Shown: positions 1 through 6,056, counted from the stretch's first letter. The stretch is DNA of 6,056 nucleotides from Bacteroides sp. (GCA_030152865.1 JASLIW010000144.1:1-6056); one strand, 5' to 3'. The notes: generated by a model from the letters alone, not told the origin. A program made the numbers and translations.

Positions 1-2370
1 GCACCTACCTTTGGAGCTGATGATGCGAATGTAGCAAAAGCCTCTGGTGTACCTCCTTTGCAGTTGATAAACAAGAAGGGTGAGCTTCGTCCTATGGTCG
101 ATCTTACCGGTAAGTTCTATGAACTAAAGGAGCTTGACGAAACCTTCGTTCAAACTCGTATGAATGTAGAGCTCTACAAACAGTTTGAAGGTCGCTTTGT
201 TAAAAATGCCTACGATCCTAATTTAAGTGAATCTGATGAATCGTTGGACGTAGCTATCTGTATGTTGCTGAAGATGAATAATCAAGTCTTCAAAATAGAG
301 AAGTTTACTCACTCTTACCCACACTGCTGGCGTACAGACAAGCCTGTCTTATATTATCCTTTAGATAGCTGGTTTATCAAATCAACAGCTTGCAAAGAGC
401 GCATGATGGAGTTAAACCAAGAGATTAATTGGAAACCTGTTTCTACAGGTACAGGTCGTTTTGGTAAATGGCTTGAAAACCTAAATGACTGGAACTTGAG
501 TCGTTCTCGCTATTGGGGTACTCCTCTGCCAATCTGGAGAGATGAAGAAGGTACTGAAGAGCTTTGTATCGAGTCAGTAGAACACTTATACAATGAAATA
601 GAAAAGTCTGTTGAGGCTGGCTTTATGAAGTCCAATCCTTACAAGGAAAATGGCTTTATACCAGGAGAATACTCAGCAGATAATTACAACAAGATAAACC
701 TTCATCGTCCCTATGTAGATGATATTATTTTAGTGTCGTCTAAGGGTGAGCCGATGAAGCGTGAAACGGATCTAATTGACGTGTGGTTTGATTCAGGTGC
801 TATGCCTTATGCTCAAATCCACTATCCGTTTGAGAATAAAGAGTTACTAGACAACAAGCTGGTTTACCCAGCAGATTTTATTGCAGAAGGGGTAGATCAA
901 ACTAGAGGTTGGTTCTTTACCTTACATGCTATTGCTACTATGGTGTTTGACACCAAGGCTTATAAGAATGTTATTTCGAATGGCCTGGTCTTAGATAAGA
1001 ATGGAAACAAGATGTCTAAGCGTTTAGGAAACGGAGTGGATCCTTTCCAAGCCATAGAAAAGCACGGTTCAGACCCTTTACGTTGGTATATGGTAACCAA
1101 CTCTTCTCCTTGGGATAACCTTCGCTTTGACGAAGAGGGAGTAGAAGAAGTGAAGCGTAAGTTCTTTGGTACACTGTACAATACTTACTCCTTCTTTACG
1201 CTCTATGCTAATGTAGATGGCTTCCGTTACCAAGAAGAAGATATCCCTGTTGATGAGCGTCCAGAGATCGATCGTTGGATTATTTCTGTCTTGAATTCAC
1301 TGATTAAGGAGGTAGATGCCTGCTTAGCTGATTATGAGCCTACCAAAGCGGGTCGTCTGATTGCTGAGTTTGTCAATGACAACCTGTCTAACTGGTATGT
1401 ACGCTTGAACCGTAAGCGTTACTGGGGTGGAGACTACTCTAAAGATAAGCTTGCAGCCTACCAAACACTTTACACCTGTTTGGAAGTGGTGGCTAAGCTA
1501 ATGGCTCCTATAGCTCCTTTCTATGCTGATATGCTTTACCATGACTTAGCATCAATTAAGCAAGGCAAGGAAGTGGAGTCGGTACACTTGAGTACTTTCC
1601 CTGTTTCTGATGAATCGCTGATTGATACCACACTAGAGGCTCAGATGAAGATGGCTCAACAGGTTACATCTATGGTCTTGGCCTTACGTCGTAAGGTGAA
1701 TATAAAAGTACGTCAGCCCCTACAAGGTATTATGGTACCTGTTGTTGATGAGTCTCAACAAGCACATATTGAGGCTATGAAAGAGCTGATCATGAACGAG
1801 GTCAATATCAAGAATATTAAATTTGTAGATGATAGTTCTGGTGTATTGGTGAAAGGCATCAAGTGTGATTTCAAAAAGCTTGGACCTAAATTTGGTAAGC
1901 GTATGAAGTCATTAGCAGCAGCTGTAAATCAGCTTGAGCAAGCTCAGATTCTAGAACTAGAAAAAGCAGGTAAGCTTACACTAGAGCTAGCTGATGGCCC
2001 AGCAGAGATTACCTTAGAAGAAGTTGAAGTATATAGTGAAGATATACCAGGCTGGTTGGTTGCCAATGAGGGAACCTTGACTATTGCTTTGGATGTGACT
2101 ATATCTGAAGAACTACGTAAAGAGGGTATAGCTCGTGAGCTCGTAAATAGAATCCAGAATATTCGTAAGACCAAAGATTTTGAGATTACCGATAAGATTC
2201 ATATTCGCCTGACTAAAAATGAAGTTATAAATGAGGCGGTAACAGAAAATAAAACCTATATTTGTAAGCAAGTTTTAGGAGAATCTCTAGAGCTTGTGGA
2301 TGATTTAGTGAATGGCGAAGAATTAGACTTTGAAGACTTTATCTTAAAGATAGATGTTGTAAAGGTTTAA
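1..2370 (+). CDS. ileS: Isoleucyl-tRNA synthetase, 5'-truncated by window edge
   Basis: Class I aminoacyl-tRNA synthetase that charges tRNA-Ile with isoleucine in the cytoplasm. The reading frame is open from base 1, giving 789 residues and a TAA stop; the Rossmann-fold start with the HIGH motif is outside the window. The visible part begins inside the CP1 editing domain at APTFGADD, the segment that includes the editing aspartate in this family. It continues with HSYPHCWR (residues 104-111 of the visible part), SRSRYWGTPLPIW (167-179), DVWFDSG (260-266), GWFFTLHA (303-310) and the ATP-binding KMSKR loop (337-341, bases 1009-1023). The helical anticodon-binding domain follows, with DRWI near 424 and NLSNWYVRLNRKRYW at 461-475. 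The C-terminal domain, about 600-789, has no cysteine-rich zinc finger. The motif set and this tail resemble the eukaryote-like IleRS2 class. An ATG or TTG near base 58 is not the start, because the conserved frame continues upstream. Confidence 0.97.
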   Translation, partial: APTFGADDANVAKASGVPPLQLINKKGELRPMVDLTGKFYELKELDETFVQTRMNVELYKQFEGRFVKNAYDPNLSESDESLDVAICMLLKMNNQVFKIEKFTHSYPHCWRTDKPVLYYPLDSWFIKSTACKERMMELNQEINWKPVSTGTGRFGKWLENLNDWNLSRSRYWGTPLPIWRDEEGTEELCIESVEHLYNEIEKSVEAGFMKSNPYKENGFIPGEYSADNYNKINLHRPYVDDIILVSSKGEPMKRETDLIDVWFDSGAMPYAQIHYPFENKELLDNKLVYPADFIAEGVDQTRGWFFTLHAIATMVFDTKAYKNVISNGLVLDKNGNKMSKRLGNGVDPFQAIEKHGSDPLRWYMVTNSSPWDNLRFDEEGVEEVKRKFFGTLYNTYSFFTLYANVDGFRYQEEDIPVDERPEIDRWIISVLNSLIKEVDACLADYEPTKAGRLIAEFVNDNLSNWYVRLNRKRYWGGDYSKDKLAAYQTLYTCLEVVAKLMAPIAPFYADMLYHDLASIKQGKEVESVHLSTFPVSDESLIDTTLEAQMKMAQQVTSMVLALRRKVNIKVRQPLQGIMVPVVDESQQAHIEAMKELIMNEVNIKNIKFVDDSSGVLVKGIKCDFKKLGPKFGKRMKSLAAAVNQLEQAQILELEKAGKLTLELADGPAEITLEEVEVYSEDIPGWLVANEGTLTIALDVTISEELRKEGIARELVNRIQNIRKTKDFEITDKIHIRLTKNEVINEAVTENKTYICKQVLGESLELVDDLVNGEELDFEDFILKIDVVKV

Positions 2371-2411
2371 TACATATAAGATATAAGACTAACCTTGTAA
2401 AAAAGTGTACT

Positions 2412-2798
2412 ATGGCAAAGAAAACTCGTTACAGTGATGTTGAATTAGAAGAGTTCCGTCAGATAATTTTAGAAAAGCTAAAATTAGCGCAACGTGATTA
2501 TGATTTGTTGACAGGAAGTATCCGAGGAACTGATGGCAATCACACCGATGATACGTCTCCAACATTCCAGGCTTTGGAAGATGGTGCTGCTACTCTTTCG
2601 AAAGAAGAGACAGCTCGTTTAGCCCAAAGACAACTTAAGTTTATTCAAGGTTTGCAGGCTGCATTAATCCGTATCCGAAATAAGACCTACGGAATCTGTA
2701 GAAAGACCGGAGAACTAATTCCTGCAGAGCGCCTAAGAGCTGTGCCTCATGCCACATTAAGCATTGAAGCTAAGCTAGATGGCAACCGCAGAGGATAA
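2412..2798 (+). CDS. TraR/DksA-family protein with degenerate zinc finger
   Basis: A 128-residue protein with the TraR/DksA layout: a charged helical N-terminal part (about 8-35), a linker rich in T, D and S (about 38-52), a second helix (about 62-90), and a C-terminal finger-like module YGICRKTGELIPAERLRAVP (93-112). Proteins of this family bind RNA polymerase in the secondary channel and alter promoter response, often with ppGpp. Aligned by eye to E. coli DksA, only the first zinc-ligand cysteine remains (C96). The other three positions are T99, S117 and A120, so zinc binding is not expected. The acidic DxxDxA tip motif of DksA is not clearly present; only E56, D57 and A59 lie nearby. The start at MAKKTRYSD gives the expected length. 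It follows ileS by 41 bp and is probably co-transcribed with it, and a strong hairpin follows its stop. The family is clear, but the exact regulatory role is unknown, so no symbol is given. Confidence 0.9.
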   Translation: MAKKTRYSDVELEEFRQIILEKLKLAQRDYDLLTGSIRGTDGNHTDDTSPTFQALEDGAATLSKEETARLAQRQLKFIQGLQAALIRIRNKTYGICRKTGELIPAERLRAVPHATLSIEAKLDGNRRG

Positions 2799-2816
2799 TA
2801 TATGTAAATGATAAAT

Positions 2817-2871
2817 AAAGTTGAAGGCTCACTGTGCGATAAATAGTATAGTAGCTTTCAACTTTTTATTT
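2817..2871 (+). terminator. Long hairpin plus T tract after TraR/DksA-like gene
   Basis: Bases 2817-2829 (AAAGTTGAAGGCT) pair with 2853-2865 (AGCTTTCAACTTT) over 13 positions, including one G-U pair. After a single bulged C at 2830 the stem continues with 2831-2837 (ACTGTGC) against 2846-2852 (GTATAGT), seven pairs with two G-U, closing on an 8-base loop. The descending arm runs into a TTTTTATTT stretch (2863-2871). This is the form of a Rho-independent terminator, and it sits 18 bp after the upstream stop codon. Because lspA lies only about 40 bp further on in the same direction, partial read-through or attenuation is possible. Confidence 0.65.
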
Positions 2872-2909
2872 GTGTACCAACTTAAAACTAGATTTTAAAG
2901 AATATCTAA

Positions 2910-3530
2910 ATGAGCAAACTATCATCAAGAGGCATTATAGCTCTTGTTACAATTTTGTCGGTGATTATTATTGATCAAGTAATCAAAGTGTGGGTAAAGA
3001 CTTCTATGTACCTGCATGAGAGTATTCACATTACGGATTGGTTTCAGATCTACTTTACCGAAAATAATGGAATGGCATTCGGCCTTGAATTTATAGGTAA
3101 GCTATTTTTGACGTCTTTTCGTATTGTTGCCGTAATATTAATCGGTTGGTACCTCTATAAAATCATCCAGCAAAAGAAAAAGACAGGTTATATTATTTGT
3201 TTTGCACTCATTTTTGCTGGAGCCTTAGGCAATATCATCGACAGTGTTTTCTATGGGGTCTTATTCAATGAGAGTACCTATTCTCAAATCTCTACTTTTA
3301 TGCCTGCAGAGGGTGGCTATGCCTCACTGATGTATGGTAAGGTAGTAGATATGTTTTATTTTCCCATCATTGATACGATTTGGCCCAGCTGGATACCTTG
3401 GGTAGGAGGCAATCGTTTTATCTTCTTTAGCCCCATTTTCAATTTTGCCGATGCAGCCATTAGCTGTGGCATGATTGCGATGTTATTATTTTACGGTAAG
3501 TACTTTAGTAAATCATTGGGACACAAATAA
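2910..3530 (+). CDS. lspA: Lipoprotein signal peptidase (signal peptidase II)
   Basis: Inner-membrane aspartyl protease that removes the signal peptide from prolipoproteins after diacylglyceryl modification of the lipobox cysteine. It has 206 residues with four hydrophobic segments, near 8-27, 66-86, 94-110 and 178-196. Family motifs appear in order: IIIDQVIKVWV (19-29), ENNGMAFGL (51-59), GALGNIID (104-111), VVDMF (145-149) and FNFADAAIS (177-185). By alignment to the Pseudomonas LspA structure the catalytic pair is D147 and D181; D22, N53 and D111 are the other conserved polar positions. It is longer than the roughly 165-residue E. coli enzyme because of added residues between D111 and D147 and between D147 and D181, on the periplasmic side; this is usual in Bacteroidota. 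A predicted lipoprotein gene follows nine bases later. The ATG at 2910 gives a short cytoplasmic N-terminus as expected. Confidence 0.97.
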   Translation: MSKLSSRGIIALVTILSVIIIDQVIKVWVKTSMYLHESIHITDWFQIYFTENNGMAFGLEFIGKLFLTSFRIVAVILIGWYLYKIIQQKKKTGYIICFALIFAGALGNIIDSVFYGVLFNESTYSQISTFMPAEGGYASLMYGKVVDMFYFPIIDTIWPSWIPWVGGNRFIFFSPIFNFADAAISCGMIAMLLFYGKYFSKSLGHK

Positions 3531-3539
3531 AATTGCTTT

Positions 3540-4427
3540 ATGTTTAGTCGTTCTCATATACTTCAAATCTCTTCAGTTCTTCTCTTTGTTTTGGTCGTAG
3601 TAGCTTGTCAGCACAAACGCCCTTCAGATATACTGCCACCCGATAAGATGGAGGCTTTTCTCTATGATTTTCATGTGGCTAAGGCACTAGGCGATGATGC
3701 AGAATATTCCGAGCGTTATAAGCGCAGTGTTTATGTAGACTATGTATACAACAAACACCACATTTCAAAAGAAGAGTTTGATCACTCGATGAGTTGGTAC
3801 ACACGCAACCTTTCAGAATTAGTAAAGATCTACGATAAGATAAACCTGCGTTTGGGTGAAGATAAGGGAGAAATTGATCAACTAGTAGCTTGGCAATACG
3901 ATACCCCTATGGTTAGTATCTCGGGAGATAGTGTAGATGTATGGGCTTGGCATCAGATTTATCGCCTTACGGGCACACCTCTAAATAATACCATCTCCTT
4001 TACCCTACCTGTTGATTCTAACTTTTATGATGGAGATAAGCTTGAGTGGAATGTGCGTGTCAATTATCAAGATAGTGTGGAGTTAGACTCATTGACAACA
4101 GCTGTAATGCAATTGGCTATGCACTTTACTAATGATTCTCTCTTGGTAAGAACAGAAGCCATTCAAACCTCAGGAATGAAGAGCTTAGCACTTCAATCAG
4201 ACAGCCTTTGGACTTTGAAAAATGTGAAAGGATTTATCTATTATCCCCCACAAAGAGTACAGAAACGTTTATTGATTGACTCCGTTTCACTCTATCGTTT
4301 CCACCTTCCTAAAGATACTGTCCCAGCAGACTCAATTTTTGTTGAGCAAGCAGAGTTGGAGGTGGATTCACTAACGAATACAGTGGATTCCTTAGCTATT
4401 CACCCAGAATCTGAAGTAAGCAACTAG
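3540..4427 (+). CDS. Predicted lipoprotein, DUF4296-like N-terminal domain
   Basis: A 295-residue protein with a signal peptide (hydrophobic 8-22) ending in a lipobox VVAC with C23 as the lipidated residue. It should therefore be exported and lipid-anchored, and processed by the LspA encoded just upstream (9-bp gap, probably one transcript). Residues about 29-107 (SDILPPDKMEAFLYDFHVAK and on to KINLRLGE) match what I know of DUF4296, a domain of unknown function found in Bacteroidota lipoproteins often encoded beside lspA. The rest (about 110-295) looks beta-rich and is not recognised. It carries DSL five times (183, 199, 221, 276 and 283), the last two in a polar, probably flexible tail. I see no catalytic motif. 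The lipoprotein call is firm, the DUF4296 call is good, and the function is unknown. Confidence 0.88.
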   Translation: MFSRSHILQISSVLLFVLVVVACQHKRPSDILPPDKMEAFLYDFHVAKALGDDAEYSERYKRSVYVDYVYNKHHISKEEFDHSMSWYTRNLSELVKIYDKINLRLGEDKGEIDQLVAWQYDTPMVSISGDSVDVWAWHQIYRLTGTPLNNTISFTLPVDSNFYDGDKLEWNVRVNYQDSVELDSLTTAVMQLAMHFTNDSLLVRTEAIQTSGMKSLALQSDSLWTLKNVKGFIYYPPQRVQKRLLIDSVSLYRFHLPKDTVPADSIFVEQAELEVDSLTNTVDSLAIHPESEVSN

Positions 4428-4695
4428 TGCGCTTTAGATTTATAACATTGATACCGATAAGGATACTTTACACAAGCGCTTAGACTGGTATCTGACTTAA
4501 CTTCTAAGGGTAGGTGATTCGATAAATCTAGCTATTCTATTCCATTCCATCACTATTCTTGTCGACTTGTGTGTTTTTTAGTTTCTATCGGTACTACTTG
4601 GAGTAGTGAGGCTTTAATGAGCCTACAATACATCCTCTGTTTGCTCTAAATGAATGGAATAGAGGATTCTTGAGCCATTTACCCTAACAGCATTA
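4428..4695. other. Convergent intergenic region, no gene, several dyads
   Basis: This 268-bp spacer lies between two genes whose 3' ends face each other. The longest reading frames starting at ATG are only around ten codons, so nothing coding is supported. It holds a 12-base inverted repeat, TCTATTCCATTC at 4536-4547 against GAATGGAATAGA at 4652-4663; an 8-base pair TACCGATA at 4452-4459 against TATCGGTA at 4586-4593; an AAGCGCTT palindrome at 4474-4481; and a cluster of compact hairpins at 4593-4667. A GTTTTTTAG run lies near 4573-4581 on the plus strand. The simplest reading is 3' untranslated and terminator DNA for both genes. Confidence 0.6.
4593..4667 (-). terminator. Row of three stem-loops downstream of methyltransferase gene
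   Basis: In plus-strand coordinates the three hairpins are: ACTACT-TGG-AGTAGT (4593-4607, 6 bp); AGGCT-TTAATG-AGCCT (4609-4624, 5 bp); and 4632-4642 paired with 4657-4667 (11 bp with two G-U pairs as read on the plus strand, 14-base loop). Read on the minus strand they begin about 28 bases past the methyltransferase stop, the place for a transcription end. No T tract follows on the minus strand, so a classical Rho-independent terminator is not shown. They could also serve the plus-strand lipoprotein transcript or protect a 3' end. Confidence 0.35.
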
Positions 4696-5460
4696 TTAAT
4701 GCTTAGGTAGAGCTTGGCGTCTAAACTCAGCACAAACAATAGCAGTAGCAATGGCTACGTTTAATGACTCTGCCGACTCCTTATTCCGTGGGTAGTTTGG
4801 AATGTAAAGCTTCTCGGAGACTAGGGGAGTGAGTTCGGGAGAGATACCCTGACCTTCATTACCCATAATGATTAGCCCTGTTTGTAACAGCTCTTTTTGG
4901 TAGAGGTCTTCACCCTCCAAGAAGGTTCCGTAGATTGGGCAGTCGGGGTTTTGCTTAATAAGTTCTTTTAAGTCAGTGTAGTGTACTTGAACACGAGCAA
5001 GGCCACCCATACTTGCTTGAATAGTTTTGGTGTTAAAGATATCTACTGTCTCCTGTGAGCAAAAAATATGCTCAATGCCAAACCAATCTGCTAGACGTAT
5101 AATTGTACCCAAGTTGCCAGGATCTTGAACACCATCTAAGGCTAAGCATAGCTCTTTTTGTAGAATGTTGGGTTCATAGCTATACTGAGGTTGCTTGAAC
5201 ACAGCAACGACTTGTTGAGGTGTACGTAGTGCACTAATCTTTTTAAGTTCTTGTTGGTTTATGACTATTTTCTCGTCAGCTGAGTAGTGGTTGTGCAGGC
5301 TGAGCCAATCTGGTGTTGCAGCAAGCAAGACACAGTCAAAATAGCCCATCAACTCATCAACAAGTTTGGGGCCTTCTGCTACGAATAATTGCAGCTCTTT
5401 TCTCTGCTTCTTTTGTTCGAGTGAACGAATAAACTTTATTTTTGCTTTACTAATTGCCAT
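4696..5460 (-). CDS. TrmH/SpoU-family RNA 2'-O-methyltransferase
   Basis: A SPOUT-class enzyme that transfers methyl from S-adenosylmethionine to a ribose 2'-OH in rRNA or tRNA. It has 254 residues. An N-terminal RNA-binding SpoU-like domain (about 1-90, including LFVAEGPKLVDEL) precedes the knotted catalytic domain. Motif 1 is LDGVQDPGNLGTIIRLADWFG (positions 108-128), with N116 and R122 as the conserved residues; motif 2 is LIIMGNEGQGISPEL (196-210), with N201 and E202; motif 3 runs from IP at 220 through ESLNVAIATAI (231-241). All three are intact, so it should be active. Length and layout fit the RlmB/TsnR-like group, but the modified nucleotide cannot be read from sequence, so no symbol is assigned. 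The start at MAISKAKIKF is well placed for the N-terminal domain. It is divergent from the tamL-like gene and has its own candidate promoter at 5479-5512. Confidence 0.93.
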   Translation of the reverse strand: MAISKAKIKFIRSLEQKKQRKELQLFVAEGPKLVDELMGYFDCVLLAATPDWLSLHNHYSADEKIVINQQELKKISALRTPQQVVAVFKQPQYSYEPNILQKELCLALDGVQDPGNLGTIIRLADWFGIEHIFCSQETVDIFNTKTIQASMGGLARVQVHYTDLKELIKQNPDCPIYGTFLEGEDLYQKELLQTGLIIMGNEGQGISPELTPLVSEKLYIPNYPRNKESAESLNVAIATAIVCAEFRRQALPKH

Positions 5461-5478
5461 AATTCATCAGTTTGGCTA

Positions 5479-5512
5479 CAAATTTAGGGAATAAATAGAG
5501 TGAATACCCAAA
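5479..5512 (-). promoter_or_regulatory. Candidate Bacteroides-type promoter for methyltransferase gene
   Basis: On the minus strand TAAATTTG (5486 down to 5479) matches the Bacteroides primary sigma factor -7 consensus TAnnTTTG exactly. TTTG (5512 down to 5509) lies 22 bases upstream as a -33 element, slightly wider than the usual spacing of about 19-21. The motif ends 18 bases before the ATG, which would leave a short leader, not rare in Bacteroidota. Confidence 0.5.
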
Positions 5513-5567
5513 AAGTAAGTCTTTTTTGCTCTTGAGTAGAAAAGCAAGACGACTAGCATAGCTTATA

Positions 5568-5599
5568 TTTTATCAAGCGAAAAAGAGATGCTATATTTG
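5568..5599 (+). promoter_or_regulatory. Candidate Bacteroides-type promoter for tamL-like gene
   Basis: TATATTTG at 5592-5599 matches the -7 consensus TAnnTTTG exactly. The -33 position holds TTTT (5568-5571), three of four matches to TTTG, with a 20-base spacer. Transcription would start near 5606, leaving a leader of about 20 bases before the ATG at 5629. This sits back to back with the candidate promoter of the minus-strand methyltransferase gene, with about 55 bp between their -33 elements. Confidence 0.55.
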
Positions 5600-5628
5600 T
5601 GCTAAACATATTATCACCATCGGCTTAC

Positions 5629-6056
5629 ATGCAAAGACATTCGTTATTATTATTCCTACTGTTATTTTTTACAGCCTGCTCCACAACTAAGTTTGTGCCT
5701 GAGGGTGAATACCTGTTGGATAATGTCAAGCTTACGAGTGATAATAAAGCGTTGAAACCAGCTGACTTGCGCCTCTTTGTTCGTCAAAACCCCAACTCCA
5801 AATGGTTCAGCGTGTTTAAGACACCTCTCCATGTGTATAGTCTGTCTGGAAAGAAGCATCCTAATCGCTGGTACAATAAAATGTTTAGACGCATAGGAGA
5901 TGCTCCAGTTATTTATGATGAAAAGCAGACACTGCGCTCGCAGGAAGAGATAAGGAAAGCAGTTCAAAACATGGGCTACTTAGGTGCTGAGGTAGAGAAA
6001 AAAACCACCACAAAGAAAAAGAAAATAAGTGTTACTTACCATGTCAAATCTGGAAA
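5629..6056 (+). CDS. tamL: TamA/BamA-like outer-membrane assembly lipoprotein, 3'-truncated by window edge
   Basis: The frame opens at ATG 5629 and runs off the right edge without a stop, giving the first 142 residues of what is normally a protein of roughly 750-800. A short signal peptide (MQRHSLLLFLLLFFTAC) ends in a lipobox with C17, so the mature protein is lipid-anchored. After it come VPEGEYLLDNVKL (23-35), an N-terminal unit ending at RRIGDAPVIYDE (87-98), and then TLRSQEEIRKAVQNMGYLGA (101-120), the helix and strand pattern of a POTRA domain. This order is typical of the Bacteroidota TamL family, whose C-terminal half is an outer-membrane beta-barrel of the Omp85 superfamily that works with TamB in envelope assembly. 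The barrel is outside the window, so the symbol rests on the N-terminal half only; a BamA paralogue is the alternative. A lysine-rich stretch (KKTTTKKKK, 124-132) lies inside the POTRA. Confidence 0.82.
   Translation, partial: MQRHSLLLFLLLFFTACSTTKFVPEGEYLLDNVKLTSDNKALKPADLRLFVRQNPNSKWFSVFKTPLHVYSLSGKKHPNRWYNKMFRRIGDAPVIYDEKQTLRSQEEIRKAVQNMGYLGAEVEKKTTTKKKKISVTYHVKSG

Noticed and set aside
960..1181. Open frame of 73 codons on the minus strand
   Set aside because: It lies wholly inside ileS, opposite the conserved KMSKR region, and its translation shows no recognisable domain.
1944..2174. Open frame of 76 codons on the minus strand
   Set aside because: It is opposite the ileS C-terminal domain; its serine-rich translation is what antisense of a coding frame tends to give.
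1..2370. Horizontally acquired mupirocin-resistance synthetase (mupA-like)
   Set aside because: The gene sits in an ordinary core neighbourhood with no mobile element and even composition, so it is the housekeeping ileS.
2869..2896. Possible promoter for lspA (TTTG at 2869-2872, TAGATTTT at 2889-2896)
   Set aside because: The -7 element is one base off consensus, the spacer is only 16 bases, the -33 falls in the terminator-like T tract, and the start site would be only a few bases from the ATG.
4429..4479. GCGCTT (4429-4434) against AAGCGC (4474-4479) as a terminator for the lipoprotein gene
   Set aside because: The stem is only six pairs, the loop is 39 bases, and no T tract follows.
5662..5967. 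Open frame of 101 codons on the minus strand
   Set aside because: It is antisense to the tamL-like gene, whose lipobox and POTRA pattern are convincing on the plus strand.
1..6056. Mobile element, CRISPR array, toxin-antitoxin or defence system
   Set aside because: No transposase, regularly spaced repeats, small paired frames or defence domains are visible on either strand.

Overview
This is a chromosomal core segment of a member of the Bacteroidota, most likely order Bacteroidales. The genus cannot be fixed from the sequence. Three things point there: the protein families (a eukaryote-like isoleucyl-tRNA synthetase, a TraR/DksA-like protein with a degenerate zinc finger, a long LspA, a DUF4296-type lipoprotein, and a TamL-like lipoprotein), the lack of clear Shine-Dalgarno sequences before the genes, and two matches to the Bacteroides-type -7 promoter motif TAnnTTTG. 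The base composition looks moderately AT-rich and even throughout. I see no mobile element, tRNA, rRNA or CRISPR array.

Layout. Positions 1-2370 (+) hold the 3' two thirds of ileS; its start lies outside the window. A 41-bp gap leads to a small TraR/DksA-family gene (2412-2798, +). A 111-bp spacer containing a long terminator-like hairpin (2817-2871) separates it from lspA, lipoprotein signal peptidase (2910-3530, +). Nine bases later comes a predicted lipoprotein with an N-terminal DUF4296-like region (3540-4427, +). A 268-bp convergent intergenic region (4428-4695) has several stem-loops but no gene. A TrmH/SpoU-family RNA methyltransferase runs on the minus strand (4696-5460). Across a 168-bp divergent promoter region lies the start of a TamA/BamA-like outer-membrane assembly lipoprotein, probably tamL (5629 to the window edge, +). 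This last gene is open at the right edge and is easily missed for that reason.

How the genes fit together. The left block links translation (ileS), a possible transcription regulator (TraR/DksA-like) and envelope lipoprotein maturation (lspA plus a lipoprotein that LspA itself should process). The right block pairs an RNA-modification enzyme with an envelope-assembly lipoprotein from a shared divergent promoter region. The TamL-like protein also carries a lipobox and so should be an LspA client.

I did not find a convincing undescribed system. The points that deserve a second look are modest: the IleRS2-like character of the synthetase, the loss of three of four zinc-finger cysteines in the TraR/DksA-like protein, the enlarged periplasmic parts of LspA, the hairpin upstream of lspA, and the structured convergent spacer.
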